NCBI GenBank assembly: GCA_016179225.1
Contig: JACORV010000005.1
Coordinates: 1-32,457 of the forward strand
From: Gemmatimonadota bacterium
GTDB taxonomy: Bacteria > Gemmatimonadota > Gemmatimonadetes > Gemmatimonadales > JACORV01
DNA: 32,457 nt
Direction: 5' to 3'
Shown here piece by piece: positions 1-9,015 of the stretch. The notes beneath the pieces are model-generated. The model did no database searches and was not told where the DNA came from. It was given only the letters and a program-made list of their open reading frames with translations. The position numbers were made by a program, and so were the translations under genes. Positions within the stretch are counted from its first letter, which is position 1, and each line of letters opens with the position of its first letter.

Positions 1-96
1 CACGGATAAGCTCAAGTCGAGCACGTCGGAGATGGACATCCCCTACTAGCACACCTAGAGCGTCTCGCCCTAATATCGCCTAACCAAACATACCTC

Positions 97-99
<3 letters not shown>
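1..99 (-). pseudogene. Degraded in-frame continuation of uvrA with five stop codons
   Basis: Reading on past the stop at 97-99 in the same frame still gives recognisable UvrA: EVC, RRY, GETL, V, then G-M-S-I-S-D-V-L-D, matching the family's CEVCKGKRYNRETLEV and YKGKSIADVLD. Stops replace expected residues at 97-99 (TGA for Cys), 70-72 (TAG for Asn), 55-57 (TAG for Glu), 46-48 and 43-45 (TAG for Tyr and Lys). Nearly all changes look like single substitutions and there is no frameshift. That pattern suits low-quality sequence at a contig end, or a recent pseudogene. Confidence 0.75.
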
Positions 100-2418
<2,319 letters not shown>

Positions 2419-2499
2419 AGCCCCGTAGCATAAGTGAAGCGGGGGGATGGATTCAACGGGCGGGGTCCGTGCGGGTCTTGCTCCGCGACATGCAACCGG

Positions 2500-2602
2500 C
2501 TCGCGGCTGAAGCCGCTGCTCGGCAGAGGACTGTCGCTGAAGCGACGAACGACGCGACCGTCACTTCAGTGACAGACGCCGAGCCGCGACTTTAGTCGCG
2601 AG
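2500..2602. repeat. Compound inverted repeat made of four 14-16-base hairpins (REP/BIME-like)
   Basis: Four short palindromes sit 26-30 bases apart: GCGGC-TGAA-GCCGC (2503-2516), GTCGC-TGAA-GCGAC (2533-2546), GTCAC-TTCA-GTGAC (2560-2573) and CGCGAC-TTTA-GTCGCG (2585-2600). The first two have TGAA loops. The last two have the reverse-complement type TTCA/TTTA. The left pair aligns with the reverse complement of the right pair, including a shared GCTCGGC and CTGTC between hairpins, so the whole is one imperfect inverted repeat with two nested hairpins per arm. It lies upstream of uvrA in a gene-free stretch of about 525 bases (2419-2943), in which I see no convincing gene, only this element and a short heptamer repeat. 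Function unknown; it resembles interspersed REP/BIME elements. Confidence 0.8.
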
Positions 2603-2827
2603 GAGGCGCGTTCGGCGACCCGCGATCCCGCTGGCGCGCCAACGTATTGCGGAGCGAGTTGGATAGCGGCGCGGCAGCGGGACGAGGCGGTGCAAAAATG
2701 TGCATGCGGAGGTCCCGGGCCGACATGTCCACGTGCAAGACACCATCTCCAGATACCGGACGTGAAGCGGCTGCGGCGAGTGGCGACCACAGTGGGCGAC
2801 GTGCAGGGTCGCTCGCGGGCCGGCCCC

Positions 2828-2848
2828 TTAACCGCTAACCGGCTACCG
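2828..2848 (+). repeat. Degenerate tandem heptamer (TTAACCG, CTAACCG, GCTACCG)
   Basis: Three adjacent 7-base words share the pattern T-(A/N)-ACCG in the intergenic stretch before the HExxH gene. The element is short and could be chance, but it resembles the other tandem 7-8-mers in the window. Confidence 0.4.
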
Positions 2849-2943
2849 CGCCTTCACTTGGACAGGTGAGACAGGGCCCAGGCCCGGCGGTCGCGGGCAA
2901 AGCGAGGCTGGAACGGAACCATTCTTGCAACACGAGACGTTGT

Positions 2944-3612
2944 ATGAGCGTGGCTAACCCATCCTATTCGTCGCCGGCGCCGACCTTCCCCGGAGCGCAG
3001 GATCATCCGGGGCAGGCCAGCACCACGGTGGCCGTGCTCCCACGCGCTCCCGAAGTAGAGCTCGAGCTGCACGGCGAGCCGCGCGGCGAGTGGGCGCCGG
3101 ACGTGATGCGCCACTTGTGCTCGGAGACGGCTCGCGTGGTGTGGGCGAAGCAGGGTGGAGCGCCCGGAACGCTGAGCGTCGCGCTCGTGCACGGCGCCGC
3201 GCCGACCGCTGGTCTGCCGCACCGCGTCGCAGTGGGCGCGTACAGCCCCGAGACGCGCACGGTGCTTCTCTTCCTCGAGGCGATCGAGCGGGCCCGGCGC
3301 GACCAGCCGTCGGCGCGGCGCCTTCTGCGGGCGCTGGTGCACGAGATCACCCACGACGTCCAGCACCACCGGAACCCCGACCTCCGGCCCAGCCGGCGAG
3401 GGTCGGTCACCATGGATCGCTCGACCTACGCGGCGGATCCAATAGAGCGTGAGGCGGCGCGCGAGGAGGCGGCATTCGACGCCGCCGTGTTCGAGGACGC
3501 AGCCGACCGGGAACCCTCGGCCGACGTCGCGGCCTACCGAACCGTGATCACCACGCGGCTCAGGATTCTCCTCACGGCGCTCGACTTTTGCGCCGAACGC
3601 GCCGCCGCCTAG
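2944..3612 (+). CDS. Small putative zinc metallopeptidase with an HExxH motif
   Basis: About 222 residues from ATG 2944. An in-frame GTG at 2866 would add 26 residues of unconvincing sequence. The centre reads LVHEITHDVQHH, a classic HExxH zinc site (about residues 133-137). About 30 residues later comes YAADPIEREAAREEAAF, where a Glu could be the third ligand, as in small metallopeptidase-like proteins with a downstream P-x-E-x-E-A motif. No signal peptide or membrane segment is visible, so it is probably cytoplasmic. It is convergent with the M50 operon, only 5 bases from that operon's last stop codon, which makes a link to the peptide module possible but unproven. I do not recognise a named family; substrate unknown. 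Confidence 0.75.
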   Translation: MSVANPSYSSPAPTFPGAQDHPGQASTTVAVLPRAPEVELELHGEPRGEWAPDVMRHLCSETARVVWAKQGGAPGTLSVALVHGAAPTAGLPHRVAVGAYSPETRTVLLFLEAIERARRDQPSARRLLRALVHEITHDVQHHRNPDLRPSRRGSVTMDRSTYAADPIEREAAREEAAFDAAVFEDAADREPSADVAAYRTVITTRLRILLTALDFCAERAAA

Positions 3613-3617
3613 CCGTC

Positions 3618-5681
3618 CTACAAGAGCAGGTCGCTCCGCACCCGCTTGCGTAGCGCCCACCACAGGCGGCCGATGGCGTTCGACTGGCGCACCGTGACCT
3701 TCGCCTCGCCGGTCACGCCGGGCCGGTACGCGCCCCCCGCCCGCACCGCCACGCGCGCCTCGAACTGGCCTTCGGACAACCTGCCTGCCCCAGCCGCCGA
3801 CACCGTGGATACCGCGACGCGGGTCGCGGCACCGACATCGGAGTACGGGATCACGTGCGCGACCTGGCCCGGCTTGACGAGCGTCGCGCCGGCCCGGTCG
3901 AGCGCGACCCGCAGCTCGAGCGTGTCCGGGCTGCCGAGGAGACGCACCACCGTGTCGCCGCGCTCGAACAGGCGACCGACCAGCTCCTCAAGGCGCGGCG
4001 TGGCGACGATCGCGGCGACCGGCGCGCGCAGCGTTAGCTGCTCGAGCTTCGACCGGAGCGCGGCCAACTCGGCCGAGGTCTCCTGGTGCGCCGCTCCGAG
4101 CCGGGCGATGTCGGCCGCCGCGCCGCGGGAGCGCGCCTCGACCGCGCGGGCCGCCAGCGAGTCGGCGCGCCGCTGGAGCGCGAGCGCCTGGCGCTCGAGG
4201 TCGAAGTTGCGCAGGACCAGAACCGGCGCGCCTGCGGGCACGCGCGTCCCCTCACCAGCGATCACGCGGGTGAGCACCCCGTTCTCCGACGCCGTGAGCT
4301 TGAGGTCGAGCGGCGCCGCCGTCGCAAAGACACCGCCCACCTGGATCGACATCGGGACGAGCGCGCCGAGGAGGGCGATGACGGCCGCCGCGAGCCCGAC
4401 CCGCCGCCAGAGCCGCCTCGACCGCCACAGGCCACGATGCTCGCGAAAGGTGGTCACGATGGCCTGGGCCCATAAGCGGATGCCGCGGCGCAGGACGGAC
4501 CACAGGAAGAACGCGAACGCCACCGCGCCGAGGGCGCCCAAGAGGCCGCTCACCCAACCGAGCAGCCGCAGCGCGAGCAGCGTGAGGAGGCTCCAGATAT
4601 ACGCGAGCGCGAGCAGGCCGTAGATCACAAACACCCGGCGCTCGCGGTCGTCGACCTGCGGCTCGGGCACCGAGAGGCGCAGCACGTAACGCCGGATCAG
4701 CCACCCCACGTAGCCGAGCGCCCGCTGGCGCATGTTGGGGATCTCGAGGTAGTCGCTGAGCGCGTAGTACCCGTCGAGCGGGATCAGCGGGTTGGCGTTC
4801 GCCATGATCGTGGTGACGCCGCCCATCAGCACCGCCACGACACAGATCTGCGCGACGAGCGTGTCGGGCTCGACGACCCACAGCACGATCGCGGCGAGCC
4901 CGGCCACCACCATCTGGATCCAGGAGCCCGCCGCCGTCACCCAGAGCCGCGCGCGGAGGTCGGAGAAGGTCCAGGCGTCGTTGACGTTGCAGTAGAACGC
5001 CGGCTGGCCGTAAATGAGCATCGCGCCCATCTCGTGCACTTCCCCGCCGAAATACTTGCACGTGAACCCGTGGCCAAACTCGTGAATCACGACGACGGAA
5101 AGGCCCGTGAGCCAGAACACCAGGAAGAACTGTAGCGTCCACCGGCTCGGGGTGTAGAGCGTCTGCAGCAACCCGATCACCTGGGGCCACTTCGCCGCGA
5201 CGATCACCACGTACCCGAGGAACAGCACGACCGAGAGCGCCAGGAACGTCTTCGAGAAGAAAAAGCCGAGGCGAGGCGTCCACCGGTCGAAGAAATCGTT
5301 CGGATCGCCGACCGACCAGCGCATCCGCAGAATGCTGCCGGTGTAGTGCGTGCGCTTGACGCGCCGGTTGCGCTCGGCGCGCAGGCGCTCCATCAGCAGC
5401 ACCGAGCGCTCCTGCACCGTGCGCTCCAGGAGTCCCATCTGGTTCAGCTTCCTCGCGAAGCCCTCGACCGCGGCGGGCTTGAGGGGCAGCCCCTGCTCGG
5501 CCAGGGCGGCCGCCACGCCGACGAAGGACCGCTCGCCGTCGAACTGCTGCATGACCATGATCTCGAGGAGCTTGAACCGGAAGTACTTGTGAGTCGCGTG
5601 CTCCTTGACGATGAAGCTCTGTTCGCCGCGGTATGTCTGCTCGACGATGGTGAGGTCGGAGCGGAGCTTCGGCGCCTTCAT
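3618..5681 (-). CDS. PqqD/RRE-like domain - M50 site-2-type protease - HlyD-like fusion protein
   Basis: About 687 residues from an ATG that overlaps the upstream stop as ATGA (5678-5681). Residues 1-90 look like a PqqD/RRE-type winged-helix peptide-binding domain (VKEHATHKYFRF, FDGERS, GLLE). Membrane segments follow, with the M50 zinc motif HEFGHGF at about 200-206 and the partner motif NPLIPLDGYY at 297-306, where the Asp is the expected third ligand. After more membrane segments a final TM (about 428-448) leads to an HlyD-like periplasmic part: a barrel-sandwich half, a coiled coil rich in Ala, Glu and Arg, and a beta domain. M50 proteases cut substrates within the membrane; PqqD-like domains bind leader peptides. 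Its place after two HlyD-type genes and a leader-like peptide suggests that it recognises, cuts or exports that peptide. Domain calls are solid; the substrate is inferred. Confidence 0.88.
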   Translation of the reverse strand: MKAPKLRSDLTIVEQTYRGEQSFIVKEHATHKYFRFKLLEIMVMQQFDGERSFVGVAAALAEQGLPLKPAAVEGFARKLNQMGLLERTVQERSVLLMERLRAERNRRVKRTHYTGSILRMRWSVGDPNDFFDRWTPRLGFFFSKTFLALSVVLFLGYVVIVAAKWPQVIGLLQTLYTPSRWTLQFFLVFWLTGLSVVVIHEFGHGFTCKYFGGEVHEMGAMLIYGQPAFYCNVNDAWTFSDLRARLWVTAAGSWIQMVVAGLAAIVLWVVEPDTLVAQICVVAVLMGGVTTIMANANPLIPLDGYYALSDYLEIPNMRQRALGYVGWLIRRYVLRLSVPEPQVDDRERRVFVIYGLLALAYIWSLLTLLALRLLGWVSGLLGALGAVAFAFFLWSVLRRGIRLWAQAIVTTFREHRGLWRSRRLWRRVGLAAAVIALLGALVPMSIQVGGVFATAAPLDLKLTASENGVLTRVIAGEGTRVPAGAPVLVLRNFDLERQALALQRRADSLAARAVEARSRGAAADIARLGAAHQETSAELAALRSKLEQLTLRAPVAAIVATPRLEELVGRLFERGDTVVRLLGSPDTLELRVALDRAGATLVKPGQVAHVIPYSDVGAATRVAVSTVSAAGAGRLSEGQFEARVAVRAGGAYRPGVTGEAKVTVRQSNAIGRLWWALRKRVRSDLLL

Positions 5682-6655
5682 CGCGGCTGCGCGAGGCGCT
5701 CTCCCCGCGCGAGGCCGCTCACGACTTCGATCCGACCGTCCCTCAGCCGGGCGCCCAGGGTCACGGCGCGCAGCGCCGTGCGACCGTCCTCCCAAACCAG
5801 GACGTAGCCCGAGTCGGCCACGGCGGCCGCCGGGATCGCGATCACCTGCCGCCGCTCTCCCCCGAGACTCACCGTGACGCTGGCCCCCGGCCGCATGCGC
5901 GCGCCCGGCGCCAGCTCGAGGATGAACTCACGCGTACCGCTGGCGGCGTCCACGTTGGGGGAGGCGCGGATCACGGTGGCTCGCGCGCCGGCCCCGTCCA
6001 GGCCCGCCGCGTAGGCGCTCGAGCCGACGCCGATCCCGCGCGCGGCGCCCTCGGGCACATGCACCGCCACCCGCAGCGGCGCGAGCGCCGTCACCCGGAA
6101 GAGCGAGTCGCCCGGCGCGACGAGCCTGGCCGGCCGGATCGTCTTCGCCGAGACCGCGCCGGCGAAGGGCGCCGTGACGCGTGTCAGCTCGAGGTTGCGC
6201 CGCGCCTGCTGCCGCCCCAGCTCGGCACGGCGGAATTCCAGCTCGGCGCGCTCCGAGTCCGCCACGGCGACCAGACGCGACTGCGCGAGCGAGCGCTGGC
6301 GCTCCAGCTCGCGCCGCGCGTTCTCGTAGGCCACTTCGGCCTGCTGCGCGGCGATCAACTGGTCGGCCTTCTCGAGCTGGGCGAGGAGATCGCCGGCTCG
6401 CACCTCCGAGCCGAGGTCCACGTAGAGCGACTCCACGACCCCGGTCGTGCGCGCGTACACCCAGGTGTCGTGCTCCACGTAAAGCTGCGCCGGTAGACTG
6501 AGCGGCACGGCGACCGTCGCGGTGTCCGCCGTGTAGAGGACCTGCTGCGCCGTCTGCTGCCCCGCCGCCGACTCGGCGCTGCTCCCGCAGCCCGAGAGGG
6601 CCAGCATGGGTAGTGCCAGCAAGAGGTAGGGCGCCCGGCTTTGAACCGTCTTCAC
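5678..6655 (-). CDS. HlyD/RND-type periplasmic adaptor lipoprotein
   Basis: About 325 residues from a GTG at 6655 that overlaps the upstream stop as GTGA. The N-terminus has a lipoprotein signal with lipobox LALSGC (Cys about 23), followed by a low-complexity linker. The body matches membrane-fusion proteins: a barrel-sandwich first half (YARTTGVVESLYVDLGSEV), a long coiled coil (QAEVAYENARRELERQRSL onward), the second half (LELTRVTAPFAGAVSAK), a beta-barrel and a membrane-proximal domain. Such adaptors join an inner-membrane pump to an outer-membrane channel, yet no pump or TolC-like gene lies next to it. Its neighbours also carry HlyD-like parts, so the three may assemble together. The stop overlaps the next start as ATGA. 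Confidence 0.88.
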   Translation of the reverse strand: MKTVQSRAPYLLLALPMLALSGCGSSAESAAGQQTAQQVLYTADTATVAVPLSLPAQLYVEHDTWVYARTTGVVESLYVDLGSEVRAGDLLAQLEKADQLIAAQQAEVAYENARRELERQRSLAQSRLVAVADSERAELEFRRAELGRQQARRNLELTRVTAPFAGAVSAKTIRPARLVAPGDSLFRVTALAPLRVAVHVPEGAARGIGVGSSAYAAGLDGAGARATVIRASPNVDAASGTREFILELAPGARMRPGASVTVSLGGERRQVIAIPAAAVADSGYVLVWEDGRTALRAVTLGARLRDGRIEVVSGLARGERLAQPR

Positions 6656-8592
6656 GCCCAGATCCTCCACCACACGAGCCGGAGCCACCGCACCGGGCCG
6701 CGCAGCACACGCCCGGCCACCGACATCCGCCCCGTGAGCACCTTCGCGTGCGCTACCATGCCCGGCTTGAGCAGGCCGTCCAGGTTCGCCACCAGCACAC
6801 GGACGGGGAAGGTCACCGTCTTGCCGGAGTCCGCCGGCACCTGACCGACGAACGTCACGCTCCCCTCGAAGGTCCGTTGGGGGAGCGCGTCCACCCGCAC
6901 GCGGACTCTCTGCCCCATCGCCACACGGCCGATCTCGCGCTGTTCCACGCCGAAGTTCAGCTCCAGCGTATCGGTCCGGCCGAGGGCGACCACGAGATCG
7001 CCGGCATCGAGATGCGTGCCGATCCGCTCCTCCGGCCGGGCGGTGAGCACGACCCCGGAGACCGGCGAGCGAACCGTCGTCGCCGCGATCTGCTCGTCGA
7101 GGAGCGCGACCTCCCGCCGTAGCGCCCTGGTCCGCGCGCGCTGCAGCTGCTCCTCGGCGGCATTGCCCCGGCTTCGCGCCGTGGCGGCGAGCCGGTCAGC
7201 CACGTCGGCCGCCGCCGCCGCCGCCTCGCGCTCGGCCCGCAGCTCGGCGTCGCGCAGGTGCGCGAGGGGCGCGCCGCGCGTCACCGCCGTCCCTTCCCGC
7301 ACGAAGGTCCGCTCGATCACCCCGGGCACGAGCGCTCGCGCTTCCGCATACATGGAGGCGCGGAACGCCGGGTCGCTCCCGCCCACCCGGAACGGCCAGC
7401 GCACCAGCGTGACCAGCACCAGCGCCACGACCGCCGCGACGACGTACGTCTGCAAGCGACGCCGAGGCATCGCCATCAGCGCGCGCTTCTTCGCCGCCAG
7501 CGCGCCCAGCGCGTCCACCAGCGGCACCTGGTTGTACAGCTCGGCGTTGCGGAGCGAGACCGTGGCCTGGTTCGCGAGGATCTCCGACAGCTCGCGCTGG
7601 GTTGGGGAGATGAAGTCGGGCTGCCTGGACTCGAACATCAGTACGCCAAGGGTGCCCTGCTCGTCCTTGAGCGGGAGATAGAGACCGCTCTTGAGTCCTT
7701 CCCCGTCGAGGTCCGCGCCGAAGGCCTCGGTAAACGCCGCCTCCGCGTCGCTCCCCGGCGCGTCTCGGTCCGAGAGATAGAACGGCTCGCCGCGCCGCGC
7801 GACCCACTCGCCCCACGTGGCCAGCCGTAGCGCGCGCTCACTCTTTAGGTCCACCTGCTCTTCGCCGGCGATGGCGTGGATTTCGCACTTGCCCTTCTGA
7901 TAGAGGCCGATCGCTGCCTGATCGAACGTCAGCGCGCGCGAGGCCAGGTTCACCACCGATTGGAGCAGCCGGTCCATGTCGAGGGTGGAGGTGATCTCAC
8001 GGCTGATCTCGAGCAGAGTGGCCAGGTCGCGAGCCCGCTTCTCGGCCTGGTGGAGCTGCGCGTTCCGCAGCGCGACGGCGGCGCTCGAGGCGAGCCCCTC
8101 GAGCAGCTCCCGGTCCCGGTCGGTGAAGATTCCAGCGTCCGTGACCTTGTTGGTGACCTGGATCGAGCCGACCGTCACCCCCTCCGTGACCATCGGGGTC
8201 GCGAGCAGGGTGGTCGTGACGAAGCCGCTCATCCGCGCCGACTGCATCTGGAAGCGCGGGTCTCGCATCGCGTCCGAGACGATGGTGCTGCGCTGCTTGC
8301 GCGCCACGTCGCCGACGAACCCGCTGCCGATCGGGACCGTCGTGCCCATCAGCTTCTGGCTCGCGCCGCCCATGGCCAGCCTGCACCGGAGCACGTCGCC
8401 TTCGGCGATCCAGATGGACCCACCCTGGGCGCCGAGGGCGGTCAGCACGCGGTCGAAGACCTTGGGGAGGAGGGTGTCGAAGTCGAGAGACGCCGTGAAC
8501 TCCATACTGATCGTATGGAGCAGACGCAGGCGCTCGAGCTCGTCGCGGAGCTCCTCGGGGGGTGCCGACTTCAGGTCGCGCTCGTCGTCCAT
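6652..8592 (-). CDS. GAF-GAF-transmembrane-HlyD fusion protein
   Basis: About 646 residues from ATG 8592 (MDDERDLK). An upstream TTG/ATG at 8658-8661 lies in the tail of a probable terminator and adds an unlikely segment. Two GAF domains (about 25-180 and 195-350; LLHTISMEFTASLDFDTLL, then LLEISREITSTLDMDRLL) should be cytoplasmic. A single TM follows (about 382-400, YVVAAVVALVLVTLV), then an HlyD-type adaptor: a barrel-sandwich half starting EARALVPGVIERTFVREG, an Ala/Arg-rich coiled coil, ATTVRSPVSGVVL, and a beta-barrel part. The C-terminus (WLRLVWWRIWA) is aromatic-rich. GAF domains usually bind small ligands or sense redox state and normally feed a kinase or cyclase. Here the output is an envelope adaptor, which suggests signal-gated export. 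It is the second gene of the peptide operon. Confidence 0.87.
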   Translation of the reverse strand: MDDERDLKSAPPEELRDELERLRLLHTISMEFTASLDFDTLLPKVFDRVLTALGAQGGSIWIAEGDVLRCRLAMGGASQKLMGTTVPIGSGFVGDVARKQRSTIVSDAMRDPRFQMQSARMSGFVTTTLLATPMVTEGVTVGSIQVTNKVTDAGIFTDRDRELLEGLASSAAVALRNAQLHQAEKRARDLATLLEISREITSTLDMDRLLQSVVNLASRALTFDQAAIGLYQKGKCEIHAIAGEEQVDLKSERALRLATWGEWVARRGEPFYLSDRDAPGSDAEAAFTEAFGADLDGEGLKSGLYLPLKDEQGTLGVLMFESRQPDFISPTQRELSEILANQATVSLRNAELYNQVPLVDALGALAAKKRALMAMPRRRLQTYVVAAVVALVLVTLVRWPFRVGGSDPAFRASMYAEARALVPGVIERTFVREGTAVTRGAPLAHLRDAELRAEREAAAAAADVADRLAATARSRGNAAEEQLQRARTRALRREVALLDEQIAATTVRSPVSGVVLTARPEERIGTHLDAGDLVVALGRTDTLELNFGVEQREIGRVAMGQRVRVRVDALPQRTFEGSVTFVGQVPADSGKTVTFPVRVLVANLDGLLKPGMVAHAKVLTGRMSVAGRVLRGPVRWLRLVWWRIWA

Positions 8593-8663
8593 TGCGGCCA
8601 AAAGGCTCGCAAAAGCCGGGGGTGTCAAGATGGCGAGGGGGAGCGATCGGGAAAACATCAAGA

Positions 8664-8688
8664 GGGCGCCCGCTGCTAACAGGCGCCC
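8664..8688 (-). terminator. GC-rich hairpin between peptide gene and downstream operon; probable partial terminator
   Basis: GGGCGCC (8664-8670) pairs with GGCGCCC (8682-8688) around an 11-base loop. On the minus strand it is followed by TCTTGATGTTTTCC, a weak T-rich tail. It lies 26 bases after the peptide stop and about 70 before the GAF-HlyD start. A leaky terminator here would give more peptide than machinery, as is common for RiPP precursor genes. Confidence 0.55.
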
Positions 8689-8713
8689 CCTTGTGAGGAT
8701 GAAGTCTGGCGGG

Positions 8714-8863
8714 CTACTCGGGGAGCACGCCGCCGGGGGCGATGCGCTCTTCGAGCTCCTCGACCGAGAGCTCCAGCGCTTCGGCGTTCTTGCCCGTGGC
8801 CTTGCGGATCGCGGCCTGCTGCTCGGGGGTCAGATTCATCCGGAAGGGCGTCTTGCCGGCCAT
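8714..8863 (-). CDS. 49-residue leader-like peptide (candidate RiPP-type precursor or signal peptide)
   Basis: A short gene with an excellent ribosome site: AGGAGG lies about 6 bases before ATG 8863. The product begins MAGKTPFRMNLTPEQQAAIR, continues KATGKNAEALELSVEELEER and ends IAPGGVLPE. It is charged, probably helical, and has no signal peptide or Cys. The stretch LELSVEELEE followed by GG resembles the double-glycine leaders of RiPP and bacteriocin precursors, but only VLPE follows the GG, so a conventional core is missing. It is the first gene of the operon encoding the RRE-like/M50/HlyD proteins, has its own terminator-like hairpin, and has a SARP-style promoter upstream. Coding status is well supported by the ribosome site and clean frame. 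Function is inferred: exported peptide, leader-only signal, or regulatory subunit of the complex. I do not recognise a named family. Confidence 0.75.
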   Translation of the reverse strand: MAGKTPFRMNLTPEQQAAIRKATGKNAEALELSVEELEERIAPGGVLPE

Positions 8864-8919
8864 GAGAACCTCCTACTGGGTGATGGTGGTTCGGGAACCA
8901 GGGGATCAACTCGCGGGGC

Positions 8920-8953
8920 AAGCTAGCACCCCACCGTGAAAGCACCGTGAAAG
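8920..8953 (-). promoter_or_regulatory. SARP-type operator and -10 element upstream of the peptide operon
   Basis: An 11-bp unit (CACCGTGAAAG on the plus strand) is perfectly duplicated at 8932-8942 and 8943-8953. On the minus strand this gives two TTCACGG heptamers at 11-bp spacing. The proximal one ends exactly 8 bp before TAGCTT (minus strand; 8920-8925), a TANNNT -10 match. Streptomyces SARPs bind heptamer direct repeats at 11-bp periodicity, with the last repeat 8 bp upstream of the -10 box. The predicted transcript would have a leader of about 50 bases. The divergently encoded SARP at 9016 is the obvious candidate binder. Confidence 0.6.
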
Positions 8954-8958
8954 CCGAC

Positions 8959-8991
8959 TTGCCGCGGCGTGATAGAGGGATAGTTTATCCC
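8959..8991 (+). promoter_or_regulatory. Putative promoter of the SARP gene with overlapping palindrome
   Basis: TTGCCG (8959-8964) and TAGTTT (8981-8986) are 16 bp apart and could be -35 and -10 elements. A perfect inverted repeat, GGGATA-GTT-TATCCC (8977-8991), covers the -10. A protein bound there would block transcription, so this could be an operator. The SARP start ATG is at 9016. Confidence 0.35.
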
Positions 8992-9015
8992 CCGTCCCTT
9001 GGCCGAGGCGTGGTC

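Noticed and set aside
2561-2838. Several 60-75-codon open frames in the gap upstream of the HExxH gene
   Set aside because: No ribosome site, overlap with the inverted repeat, and no recognisable protein; no transposase remnant was seen.
8593-8661. Upstream TTG/ATG start for the GAF-HlyD protein, giving a signal-like N-terminus
   Set aside because: It lies in the tail of the hairpin, lacks a ribosome site, and would send the GAF domains outside the cell.
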